7,087 bases of DNA from an uncultured Oscillospiraceae bacterium (GCA_900752445.1 CAADVN010000278.1:1-7087), one strand, 5' to 3'; shown: positions 1 to 6,235, numbered from the stretch's first letter. The notes: generated by a model not told the origin, from the sequence alone. Numbers and translations: made by a program.

Positions 1-433
1 AATGTCGGCCCTGGGCACGGAGCTCGACAAGGTGCGCGGCCTCGATTTGGGCGCGGACGACTACATCGCCAAGCCCTTCGGCATCATGGAATTCCTGGCC
101 CGCGTGCGGGCCATGCTGCGCCGAGGTGAGCCGAGGGAGATGATCGCGGTGCGCGGCGTGACGCTCTACCCGGCGGCCAGAAGGGTGGAGAGCTCGGGCC
201 GGGACGTGCAGCTGACGGCCAAGGAGTTCAACCTCCTCGAGTATCTGATGCGGCGCGCTGGCACCGTCATAAGGCGCGAGGAGCTGCTCGAGGCCGTGTG
301 GGGCTACTCGGGCGGCGAGGAGACGCGGACGGTGGACGTGCACATACGGTCGCTGCGGCTCAAGCTCGGCGAGGAGGGCGGCGCGGTGATAAAGACCGTG
401 CGCGGCGTGGGCTACATGGCGGAGGAGGCCTAG
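1..433 (+). CDS. OmpR/PhoB-family response regulator, 5'-truncated by window edge
   Basis: DNA-binding response regulator of a two-component system; phosphorylation of the receiver domain by the partner kinase would change binding of the C-terminal winged helix to promoter DNA. Only the end of the receiver domain is present: the Ser/Thr switch region (SALGTE), the GADDY segment and the conserved Lys of KPF (codon 71-73). After a short linker comes a complete winged-helix domain (Trans_reg_C type): LTAKEFNLLEYL, then RTVDVHIRSLRLKLGE in the recognition helix region, ending with TVRGVGYM. The ATG at position 2 is not the real start, because it lies inside strand beta-4 of the receiver; the phospho-acceptor Asp lies upstream of the window. 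The stop TAG (431-433) directly abuts the ATG of the histidine kinase gene, the usual regulator-then-kinase order. The family is certain; the regulon and signal cannot be read from this fragment. Confidence 0.95.
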   Translation, partial: MSALGTELDKVRGLDLGADDYIAKPFGIMEFLARVRAMLRRGEPREMIAVRGVTLYPAARRVESSGRDVQLTAKEFNLLEYLMRRAGTVIRREELLEAVWGYSGGEETRTVDVHIRSLRLKLGEEGGAVIKTVRGVGYMAEEA

Positions 434-1144
434 ATGGAAAAGAAGCTCTCTACGATATCCGAGAACCTGCGCCGCAACTTCACGGCGAACGTCTCACACG
501 AGCTGAAGACGCCCATAACCTCCATCTCGGGCTATGCGGAGATGATGATGACGGGCCTTGCGCCGAGCGAGGACCTTCCGCTTCTGGCGGAAAAGATATA
601 TACGGAGGCGCAGCGGCTCATAGCGCTCATAGACGACATCATAAACCTCTCGCGCCTGGACGAGGGCGCGGTGGAGGCGCCGGCGGAGCGGGTGGAGCTG
701 CTTGCGGCGGCGCGGCGCTGCGCGGAGCGGCTGGAGGACAAGGCCGCGGCCTGCGGTGTCTCGCTGCGGGTCCGCGGCGAGGAGGAGACGGTCACGGGCT
801 ACGCCCAGCTCGTAGACGAGATGATAACGAACCTCTGCGACAACGCGATAAAATACAACAGGCCCGGCGGTCACGTACGGATAAGCGTCGGCAGGCGCGA
901 GGGCGCCCCCTTCATCTGCGTGGAGGACGACGGCATAGGCATAGCGCCTGAGCACCTCGAGCACGTGTTCGAGCGCTTTTACCGTGTGGACAAGAGCCGC
1001 TCGAAGGAGACGGGCGGCACGGGCCTGGGGCTCTCGATAGTAAAACACGCCGCGGCCTGGCACCGCGCCTCCGTGGAGGCCGAGAGCGAGCCGGACCGGG
1101 GCACAAGGATAAGCATTATTTTCGACGGAAAGGGCGGAGAATGA
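434..1144 (+). CDS. Sensor-less PhoR-like histidine kinase (HisKA + HATPase_c only)
   Basis: Autophosphorylates on His using ATP and would pass the phosphate to the upstream response regulator. The 236 residues are only the catalytic core. The DHp/HisKA helix carries the H-box NVSHELKTP with phospho-acceptor His22. The ATP-binding domain has the N-box (N133 to N137, NLCDN), G1 box DDGIGI (165-170), F-box FERFYR (179-184) and G2 box GGTGLGL (194-200). PhoR-type kinases normally carry one or two membrane helices, an extracellular or PAS sensor and HAMP before the H-box, and run about 350-600 residues; here only 21 residues precede the His and no membrane helix is visible. The start is well supported: ATG directly follows the regulator stop, with GGAGGAGG at 421-428 giving 5 nt spacing. 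The region after the G2 box departs from the usual HGG pattern (WHRAS). It is probably a soluble cytoplasmic kinase, although a deletion derivative of a membrane kinase is also possible. Confidence 0.93.
   Translation: MEKKLSTISENLRRNFTANVSHELKTPITSISGYAEMMMTGLAPSEDLPLLAEKIYTEAQRLIALIDDIINLSRLDEGAVEAPAERVELLAAARRCAERLEDKAAACGVSLRVRGEEETVTGYAQLVDEMITNLCDNAIKYNRPGGHVRISVGRREGAPFICVEDDGIGIAPEHLEHVFERFYRVDKSRSKETGGTGLGLSIVKHAAAWHRASVEAESEPDRGTRISIIFDGKGGE
1132..1139 (+). promoter_or_regulatory. Ribosome binding site supporting the TTG start of the decarboxylase gene
   Basis: GGGCGGAG lies inside the last codons of the kinase gene, with its GGAG core at 1136-1139 and 6 nt spacing to the TTG at 1146. 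The kinase stop TGA (1142-1144) sits between this site and the start, so ribosomes finishing the kinase can re-initiate here. The only nearby ATG (1141-1143) is in another frame and stops after nine codons, so TTG is the best-placed start. Confidence 0.6.
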
Positions 1145-1145
1145 G

Positions 1146-2393
1146 TTGGATAAGAAATTGCCGTTCGTGACTAAGGAGCAGCTGCTGGAGCTGGACAAGC
1201 AGTTTCCCACGCCGTACCACCTGTACGACGAGCGCGGCATCAGGGAGAACGCCCGTCTGGTGCGGCAGGCGTTCTCGTGGAACGAGGGCTTCAGGGAATA
1301 CTTCGCGGTAAAGGCCACGCCGAACCCGGCGATCATGGACATCCTGCACGAGGAGGGCTGCGGCATGGACTGCTCGTCGCTCACGGAGCTCATGCTCTGC
1401 GAGCGCCAGGGCATCACGGGGCCGGAGATCATGTTCTCCTCGAACGACACGCCGGCGGAGGACTTCTTCCTTGCGGCGAAGCTGGGCGCGACGATAAACC
1501 TCGACGACATCACGCACATAGACTTCCTCGAGAAGACCATAGGCCGCATCCCGGAGACCATCAGCTGCCGCTTCAACCCCGGCGGCTACTTCGAGATCTC
1601 GAATACCATCATGGACTCGCCCGGCGACGCAAAGTACGGCATGACGAAGCCGCAGATGTTCCAGGCGTACCGCATCCTCATGGAGAAGGGCGCGAAGGAG
1701 TTCGGCATCCACGCCTTCCTCGCCTCGAATACGACGACGGACGACTACTATCCGACCCTTGCCATGCAGCTTTTCCGGCTGGCTGTGGAGCTGCACGAGG
1801 AGACCGGCGCGCATATCGGCTTCATAAACCTCTCGGGCGGCGTGGGCATACCCTACAGGCCCGACGGGCACAAGCCGGATATCCTCGCCATAGGCGAGGG
1901 GGTCAGGCGCGTCTATGAGCAGATACTCGTGCCCGCGGGCATGGGCGACGTGAAGATATATACCGAGATGGGCCGCTTCATGCTCGGGCCCTACGGCTGC
2001 CTCGTGACGAAGTGCCTGCACCAGAAGCATATACACAAGGAGTACATCGGCGTGGACGCCTGCGCCTGCAACCTGATGCGCCCGGCCATGTACGGGGCCT
2101 ACCACCACATCACCGTGGCGGGCAAGGAGGACGCGCCCTGCGACCACCTCTACGACGTGACGGGCGGCCTGTGCGAGAACAACGACAAGTTCGCCGTGGA
2201 CCGCTGGCTGCCGGCGATCGTGCCCGGGGACTTTTTGGTCATCCACGACACGGGCGCGCACGGCCACGCCATGGGCTACAACTACAACGGCAAGCTCCGC
2301 AGCGCCGAGGTGCTGCTGTGCGAGGACGGCTCGGCGAGGCTCATAAGGCGGGCCGAGACCCCGGAGGACTACTTCGCAACCCTGGACTTCTGA
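1146..2393 (+). CDS. lysA: Diaminopimelate decarboxylase-like PLP enzyme (fold type III, LysA family)
   Basis: Probable PLP-dependent decarboxylase of the alanine-racemase-fold LysA/ornithine decarboxylase family, likely converting meso-diaminopimelate to L-lysine, the last step of lysine synthesis, in the cytoplasm. It has 415 residues, the normal family length. Visible landmarks are FAVKATPNP with the PLP Schiff-base Lys56, the PLP-stacking His189 (GIHAFLASN), the glycine-rich phosphate loop LSGGVGIPY (229-237), EMGR (274-277, EPGR in classic LysA), MRPAMYGAYH (311-320), the cross-dimer catalytic Cys343-Glu344 (GGLCENND) and the C-terminal GYNYNGKLRSAEVL. The family call is firm. The altered EMGR and the FLASN segment (GSQ-like in classical LysA) mark a divergent clade, so substrate use is an inference and the symbol is tentative. 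The gene begins at TTG, 1 nt after the kinase stop, in one operon with the two-component genes. A coupling of lysine or cell-wall precursor supply to that system is possible but unproven. Confidence 0.88.
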   Translation: MDKKLPFVTKEQLLELDKQFPTPYHLYDERGIRENARLVRQAFSWNEGFREYFAVKATPNPAIMDILHEEGCGMDCSSLTELMLCERQGITGPEIMFSSNDTPAEDFFLAAKLGATINLDDITHIDFLEKTIGRIPETISCRFNPGGYFEISNTIMDSPGDAKYGMTKPQMFQAYRILMEKGAKEFGIHAFLASNTTTDDYYPTLAMQLFRLAVELHEETGAHIGFINLSGGVGIPYRPDGHKPDILAIGEGVRRVYEQILVPAGMGDVKIYTEMGRFMLGPYGCLVTKCLHQKHIHKEYIGVDACACNLMRPAMYGAYHHITVAGKEDAPCDHLYDVTGGLCENNDKFAVDRWLPAIVPGDFLVIHDTGAHGHAMGYNYNGKLRSAEVLLCEDGSARLIRRAETPEDYFATLDF

Positions 2394-2404
2394 GCCGGGA
2401 GCGG

Positions 2405-2456
2405 AAAATAAAAAAGCTGCGCCCCGCTTCACGGCCCTGGACCGGAAGCGGGGCGC
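2405..2456 (-). terminator. Intrinsic terminator of the pyruvate-kinase-like gene
   Basis: A perfect 12-bp GC-rich inverted repeat (GCGCCCCGCTTC at 2419-2430 with GAAGCGGGGCGC at 2445-2456) encloses a 14-nt loop; three more pairs can form inside the loop past a bulged A. On the minus strand the hairpin is followed by a run of U residues (A-rich 2405-2415 on the plus strand), the classical rho-independent layout, and it begins 4 nt after the minus-strand stop at 2461-2463. On the plus strand only a weak pyrimidine stretch follows, so termination of the converging decarboxylase operon here may be less efficient. Confidence 0.85.
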
Positions 2457-2460
2457 GTCC

Positions 2461-3435
2461 TTATGCCCCGGCGAGGCAGGCGAGCGCCGCGCCCGCCGCC
2501 GACCTGAGCGCGGCCATGGCCTCTGCGGGATACCTGCCCGCGGCGGTCTCGTTCGTAAGCATGAGCGCCGAGGCCCCGTCGAGCACGGCGTTGAAGATGT
2601 CCGAGACCTCCGCCCGTGTGGGCACGGGGGCCTGCTGCATAGACCAGAGCAGCTGCGTCACGACCATGAAGGGCGTGCCGGAGCCGCGGCAGAGCCCGGC
2701 GATGCCCTTTTGCAGCGCGGGCAGCTCGTAGAGCCCGTAGGCGCTGCCCAGGTCGCCGCGCGCTATGACTATCATGTCCGACACCGGCAGCAGCTCCGGC
2801 AGGGCCGCGACCCCGCTTCGGCTCTCGACCTTGGCGAAGACGCGGACGCCCTCCTGCCCGCCGAGCGCGGAGCGCACCGCCGCGATGTCCGCAGCCGAGC
2901 GCGTGAAGGACTGCATCACCGCCGTCACGCCGTAGGAGGCGGCCTTCCTGAGGTTCTCCCTGTCCGACTCCGTCAGCGGCTCCGTCGGGATCTCCAGGCC
3001 CTCGACCGTGACGCCCTTGCGGCCGGCGAGCGTGCCGCCGCGCAGCACCCGCGCCCTCTCGGGCCCCGTCGCCTCGAGCTCCAGCCGGGCGTCGTCCAAA
3101 AGCAGACGCATACCCGGCTCGAGCCGCTCGAGCAGCACCTCGGGCAGGGGTATGCCGCCCCGGCCAAGCCCCACTGTCTCACCGTCCCTGAGCTCGAGGG
3201 GCCGCTCCAGCGCGCCGAGCCTCAGCTCCGGGCCCTGCGTGTCTATGAGCAGCTCCGGCCTTATCCCACGGCTGCGGCCCGCCTCGAAGAGCGCCTCGAG
3301 ATATCCCGCCGCGCCGTCGAGCCCCGTGTGAGAGAGGTTGAGCCTCGCGCCCGTCATGCCCGCGTCCAGCATCCGGCCCAGCGTCTCCGCGTCCGCGCAG
3401 GCCGGGCCGAGCGTACCGTACAGCTCCATGCTCAT
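2461..3435 (-). CDS. Pyruvate-kinase-like protein lacking the C-terminal regulatory domain
   Basis: Member of the pyruvate kinase barrel family, which transfers phosphate from phosphoenolpyruvate to ADP. Counting from ATG at 3435-3433 it has 324 residues, against roughly 470 or more in ordinary enzymes. The A-domain motifs are in order: TLGPAC (8-13), ARLNLSH (30-36, Arg31/Asn33/Ser35), DTQGPELR (65-72, DTKGPEIR in classic enzymes), QSFTR (175-179), the catalytic Lys202 with Glu204 in AKVES, ARGDLG with Mg-binding Asp228, TQLLWSM with Thr260, PTRAEVSDIFNAVLDG and MLTNETA. A B (lid) domain spans about 73-150. The sequence stops about 20 residues after ETAAGRYPAEAM, so the allosteric C domain is absent. 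The start overlaps the TetR gene stop (ATGA, 3435-3432), implying translational coupling; a second ATG lies two codons later (3429-3427). No strong ribosome binding site precedes either. The active-site set looks intact, so activity is plausible, but a changed substrate or a regulatory role is possible. Confidence 0.87.
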   Translation of the reverse strand: MSMELYGTLGPACADAETLGRMLDAGMTGARLNLSHTGLDGAAGYLEALFEAGRSRGIRPELLIDTQGPELRLGALERPLELRDGETVGLGRGGIPLPEVLLERLEPGMRLLLDDARLELEATGPERARVLRGGTLAGRKGVTVEGLEIPTEPLTESDRENLRKAASYGVTAVMQSFTRSAADIAAVRSALGGQEGVRVFAKVESRSGVAALPELLPVSDMIVIARGDLGSAYGLYELPALQKGIAGLCRGSGTPFMVVTQLLWSMQQAPVPTRAEVSDIFNAVLDGASALMLTNETAAGRYPAEAMAALRSAAGAALACLAGA

Positions 3436-3998
3436 ATGCCGTAATAGCCCGCGTTGGAGATCTTGATTATGAGCTCGGCTATCTCCGAGGCGGGCTTCTT
3501 CGCGCCCTCGGCCAGCCACTTGCGGATGAGCCCCACGCTGCCCAGGGCGATGAAGGTGTAGAGGTACTCCGCCTCCTCCTGGCTGAGCTGGCGTGCCGCG
3601 GCCCAGGAGCTCATGAACTGGCCCTCGATGACCTTCACGACTTTCGACTGGAAGCTGTTGTCGCCCTTGTCCGACAGCAGCAGCGAGCAGATGTCCGCGT
3701 TCTCCCCGACGTACTCTAGAAGCCGCGTGAGCACGTCCTTCAAATCGCTGCCCACCGCAGTCAGCGCGGGCTTGACCCAGCGCGTCACGTCCTCGATGAC
3801 CTCGGATTCCAGCGCGTGCAGCAGGTCGGAGGGGTCGGAGTAGTGCGCATAAAATGTCGCGCGGTTTATGCCCGCGCGCTCGCAGATCTCCGTCACCGTT
3901 ATCTTGGCTATGGGCTTTGTCCTCAGCAGCTCGAGCAGGCTGCTGCGGATAACCATTTTTGTGTAGCGCACGCGCGCGTCCTGTTTCTTTTCCGGCAT
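3432..3998 (-). CDS. TetR/AcrR-family transcriptional regulator
   Basis: Predicted one-component repressor of 188 residues, normal for the family. An N-terminal helix-turn-helix domain covers about residues 10-56, with the recognition segment ITVTEICERAGINRATFYAHY (33-53) matching the TetR signature that ends in TFYxHY. The rest is a helical ligand-binding and dimerisation domain of the kind common in Firmicutes; the ligand cannot be predicted. The start ATG (3998-3996) follows a weak GGGGG ribosome binding site (4008-4004, minus strand) at 5 nt spacing. It is transcribed divergently from the MMPL gene across a 164-nt gap with two inverted repeats overlapping the exporter promoter, the usual layout of a TetR repressor controlling an exporter and itself. 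Downstream it overlaps the pyruvate-kinase-like gene by 4 nt. Confidence 0.93.
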   Translation of the reverse strand: MPEKKQDARVRYTKMVIRSSLLELLRTKPIAKITVTEICERAGINRATFYAHYSDPSDLLHALESEVIEDVTRWVKPALTAVGSDLKDVLTRLLEYVGENADICSLLLSDKGDNSFQSKVVKVIEGQFMSSWAAARQLSQEEAEYLYTFIALGSVGLIRKWLAEGAKKPASEIAELIIKISNAGYYGI

Positions 3999-4011
3999 GT
4001 TTGCCCCCGCA

Positions 4012-4023
4012 AAATTTAAATTT
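4012..4023. repeat. AT-only perfect palindrome upstream of the TetR gene
   Basis: AAATTTAAATTT is a 12-bp perfect palindrome, in sharp contrast to the GC-rich surroundings. It lies just upstream of the TetR ribosome binding site, within the probable 5' leader of that gene. It could be a binding site for an AT-preferring protein, an A/T enhancer of translation, or chance in an AT-rich gap. Function is not established. Confidence 0.35.
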
Positions 4024-4070
4024 CTGTGTCCAAACTAACAGAATCGTCGCAAACGTTTAGGAACTTGCAG

Positions 4071-4078
4071 ATTTTATA
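4071..4078 (-). promoter_or_regulatory. Possible -10 element for the TetR operon
   Basis: Read on the minus strand, the segment contains TATAAAAT, a good -10 match about 75 nt upstream of the TetR start codon. No convincing -35 hexamer is seen at 16-18 nt spacing. This is the best candidate in the gap but is tentative. Transcription from it would run away from the two inverted repeats, which lie immediately upstream, where a bound repressor could still interfere. Confidence 0.3.
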
Positions 4079-4088
4079 AAACTGTCTG

Positions 4089-4116
4089 TTGCTTCATTTG
4101 CGAAATGAAATATACT
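4089..4116 (+). promoter_or_regulatory. Candidate sigma-A promoter for the MMPL operon
   Basis: The -35-like TTGCTT (4089-4094) is separated by 16 nt from the -10 TATACT (4111-4116, five of six consensus bases). This predicts transcription starting near 4122-4125 and a leader of about 40 nt to the ATG at 4163. The -35 is weak (TTG only), fitting a promoter that is repressed or assisted. Two inverted repeats overlap the spacer and the -10/start region. Confidence 0.55.
4093..4109. promoter_or_regulatory. Inverted repeat 1, candidate TetR operator in the promoter spacer
   Basis: TTCATTTGCGAAATGAA is a perfect 7-3-7 inverted repeat of 17 bp lying between the -35 and -10 of the exporter promoter and overlapping the end of the -35. 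Size, symmetry and position fit the operator of a TetR dimer that would exclude RNA polymerase. Assignment to the adjacent regulator rests on divergent layout only. Confidence 0.55.
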
Positions 4117-4132
4117 ATAAAAGCGTTAGTAT
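4112..4132. promoter_or_regulatory. Inverted repeat 2, candidate TetR operator over -10 and start site
   Basis: Arms ATACTA (4112-4117) and TAGTAT (4127-4132) form a perfect 6-bp inverted repeat with a 9-nt centre, overlapping the -10 and the predicted transcription start. It lies 3 nt after inverted repeat 1, but the arm sequences differ. It could therefore be a second regulator's site, a weaker second operator, or chance in an AT-rich stretch. Confidence 0.4.
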
Positions 4133-4162
4133 GTCAACACATCGTTTAATAGGAGGCCTGCC

Positions 4163-6235
4163 ATGGACGGATTCACAGGGGGCATCATCAGGCACAGGAA
4201 ACTGGTGATAGCCTTGTTTCTCATTCTCACCGTGTGCTGCGCGGTGCTCTTTCTGGGCGTGGAGGTGAACTACGACCTCACGGACTATCTGCCGGAGGAC
4301 GCGGAGAGCACTGTGGCGCTCGACCTCATGATGGAGGAGTTCGGCTCGGGCGTACCGAACACGCGTGTCATGGCCGTGGACCTGACCATAGCCGAGGCGC
4401 TGGAGCTCAAGGCCGAGATAGCCGGGGCCCCGGGCGTGACGGACGTCATGTGGCTCGACGACGTGGAGGACATGACGACGCCTGTCGAGCTCATGGACGA
4501 GGCCACGGTGGAGCAGTACTGGAAGGACGGCAAGGCCCTCTTCAGCGTGACCATAGAGAGCGGGCGCGAGGTCGAGGCGACGGAGGCCATCTATGAGATC
4601 ATCGGCGAGGGCGGTGCGATATCGGGCGACGCTGCGAGCACGGCGAGCGTGCAGAAGCTGGCGGTGAGCGAGGTCGTGGGCGCCGCGCTGGTGCTCGTGC
4701 CGCTCATCATCATCCTGCTCATACTCACGACGACCTCGTGGATAGCGCCGCTGCTCTTCCTCGTGACCATAGGCGTCGCGGTGGTGCTGAACATGGGCTC
4801 GAACGTCGTGTTCGGCGAGATAAGCTTCGTGACGCAGTCGGTCAGCCCCATCATGCAGCTGGCCGTGTCGCTGGACTACGCCATCTTCCTGCTCAACAGC
4901 TTCGAGCGGCACAGGAAGGAGGTCCCGGACCCGCATGAGGCCATGCGCATGGCGATAAAGGAGTCCTTCTCGTCCATAGCGGCCTCGGCGGCCACCACGG
5001 TCTTCGGCTTCCTCGCGCTCATCTTCATGCGCTTCGGCATAGGCAAGGACCTCGGCCTCAACCTCGTGAAGGGCGTCATACTCAGCTATATCAGCGTCAT
5101 GGTCTTCCTGCCGGCGCTGGCGCTCTCCTGCATGAAGCTCATGGACAAGACGAGGCACAAGCGCATCATCCCCGAGCTGGGCAGGGTCGGCAAGCTCTTC
5201 GTCAAGGTGCGCATACCGGCGCTCATTCTTGTCATCATCGTGGTCGTGCCCTGCTTTTTGGGCCAGAGCCGCGCCGACTTCCTCTACGGCATGGGCAACC
5301 CCGACCCCGGCGTGCAGTACGGCGCGGACACCGCCGCCGTGAACGCCGAGTTCGGCGAGAGCCAGGCCATAGTCCTGCTCGTGCCGCGCGGCGACCCCGG
5401 CTCCGAGGCCGAGCTGGCAGAGGAGATCGCGGACATCGAGCACGTGACGAGCGTCCTGTCCTACGCCGGCACCGTGGGCAAGATACCCTCGGGCTTTTTG
5501 GACGAGAGCGTCACCTCTCAGTTCTACTCCGAAAACTATGCGAGGATAATAATATATACAGACACCGGCGAGGAGGGCGACGACGCCTTTGCGGTGGTCG
5601 AGGCGGTGAGGGCCGCGGCGGCGGAGCGCTACGACGAGTACTGGGCCTGCGGCCAGAGCGCGAACCTGCTCGACATGAAGGAGGTCGTGACGGACGACTC
5701 CGTGACGGTGAACCTCATAGCCATCGCCTTCATCTTCCTCACGCTGCTCGTGACCTTCCGCTCGCTCACGCTGCCGTTCATCCTGCTTTTCGTCATCGAG
5801 TCGGCCATCTGGATAAACCTCTCCGTGCCCTACTTCACGGACACGCCGCTGGTGTACCTGGGCTACCTCGTCATAAACACGGTGCAGCTGGGCGCGACCA
5901 TCGACTACGCCATCCTCATGACCGAAGGCTATGTCGTGAACCGGCGCACGATGGGCAAGCGCGCGGCGGTGGAGGGCACGCTGACGAAGAACTTCATCTC
6001 CGTGCTGACGAGCGGCTTCATACTCTCGGCAGCGGGCTACTGCCTGAACTTTGAGTCCTCGCTCGAGGTCGTGGCCGAGCTGGGCATGCTGCTGTGCCGC
6101 GGCACGCTGCTGTCCATGGCCATGGTGCTGCTGGCCCTGCCCGCGCTGCTCATGATATTCGATCCGCTCACGGCCCGGCTCACGCTGAAGGCCGGATTCC
6201 TGAAAAAGACCGGTAAGGAGGTCGAAACGAAATGA
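4163..6235 (+). CDS. MMPL-family (RND superfamily) exporter
   Basis: Large membrane transporter of 690 residues, predicted to export a lipid-like or other hydrophobic substrate using the proton gradient. The duplicated RND layout is clear. A first helix (about 14-32) is followed by an extracellular loop domain (33-172), five helices (about 175-192, 194-212, 226-246, 270-289, 302-324), a helix at 351-367, a second extracellular domain (368-512) and five more helices ending about 665. The two helix-4-type Asp-Tyr pairs of MmpL proton relays are conserved: Asp238-Tyr239 (SLDYAIFLL) and Asp581-Tyr582 (TIDYAILM). Each half also has the charged cytoplasmic turn (FERHRKE; EGYVVNRR). The start has an ideal AGGAGG (4151-4156) 6 nt upstream. 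The gene is divergent from a TetR regulator and overlaps the following heptad protein by ATGA. The substrate is unknown. It is shorter than mycobacterial MmpL proteins but normal for Firmicutes versions. Confidence 0.93.
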   Translation: MDGFTGGIIRHRKLVIALFLILTVCCAVLFLGVEVNYDLTDYLPEDAESTVALDLMMEEFGSGVPNTRVMAVDLTIAEALELKAEIAGAPGVTDVMWLDDVEDMTTPVELMDEATVEQYWKDGKALFSVTIESGREVEATEAIYEIIGEGGAISGDAASTASVQKLAVSEVVGAALVLVPLIIILLILTTTSWIAPLLFLVTIGVAVVLNMGSNVVFGEISFVTQSVSPIMQLAVSLDYAIFLLNSFERHRKEVPDPHEAMRMAIKESFSSIAASAATTVFGFLALIFMRFGIGKDLGLNLVKGVILSYISVMVFLPALALSCMKLMDKTRHKRIIPELGRVGKLFVKVRIPALILVIIVVVPCFLGQSRADFLYGMGNPDPGVQYGADTAAVNAEFGESQAIVLLVPRGDPGSEAELAEEIADIEHVTSVLSYAGTVGKIPSGFLDESVTSQFYSENYARIIIYTDTGEEGDDAFAVVEAVRAAAAERYDEYWACGQSANLLDMKEVVTDDSVTVNLIAIAFIFLTLLVTFRSLTLPFILLFVIESAIWINLSVPYFTDTPLVYLGYLVINTVQLGATIDYAILMTEGYVVNRRTMGKRAAVEGTLTKNFISVLTSGFILSAAGYCLNFESSLEVVAELGMLLCRGTLLSMAMVLLALPALLMIFDPLTARLTLKAGFLKKTGKEVETK
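6215..6222 (+). promoter_or_regulatory. Ribosome binding site of the heptad-repeat protein gene
   Basis: AAGGAGGT, an essentially perfect anti-Shine-Dalgarno match, lies inside the last codons of the MMPL gene and 9 nt before the ATG at 6232. It fixes the start of the downstream partial gene, whose ATG overlaps the MMPL stop (ATGA, 6232-6235). Confidence 0.8.

Noticed and set aside
2..4. ATG at position 2 as the true start of the response regulator
   Set aside because: It lies inside the receiver domain just before the conserved Ser/Thr switch; the gene clearly begins upstream of the window.
1141..1170. ATGA overlap at the kinase stop as start of the decarboxylase
   Set aside because: That ATG is in a different frame and meets a stop after nine codons; the decarboxylase frame begins at TTG 1146.
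494..1576. Long minus-strand open frame (about 360 codons) across the kinase and decarboxylase genes
   Set aside because: It crosses two well-supported plus-strand genes, shows no family motifs, and is low in complexity, typical of antisense frames in GC-rich DNA.
1116..2432. Minus-strand open frame (about 438 codons) opposite the decarboxylase
   Set aside because: Fully antisense to a gene with clear catalytic motifs; its own translation is rich in Arg, Val, His and Ala without domains.
2710..3444. Plus-strand open frame opposite the pyruvate-kinase-like gene
   Set aside because: Antisense to conserved pyruvate kinase motifs; Arg-rich with no domain.
3436..3519. Upstream ATG (3519-3517) as start of the pyruvate-kinase-like protein
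   Set aside because: It would add 28 residues unrelated to the family, inside the TetR coding region; the ATG at 3435 overlaps the TetR stop and falls just before the conserved TLGPAC motif.
4051..4058. AAACGTTT 8-bp palindrome in the divergent gap
   Set aside because: Too short and away from the exporter promoter elements; such sites arise by chance in AT-rich DNA.
4115..5443. Minus-strand open frame (about 442 codons) opposite the MMPL gene
   Set aside because: Translation is a His/Arg/Asp-rich shadow of transmembrane codons, with no recognisable domain or ribosome binding site.
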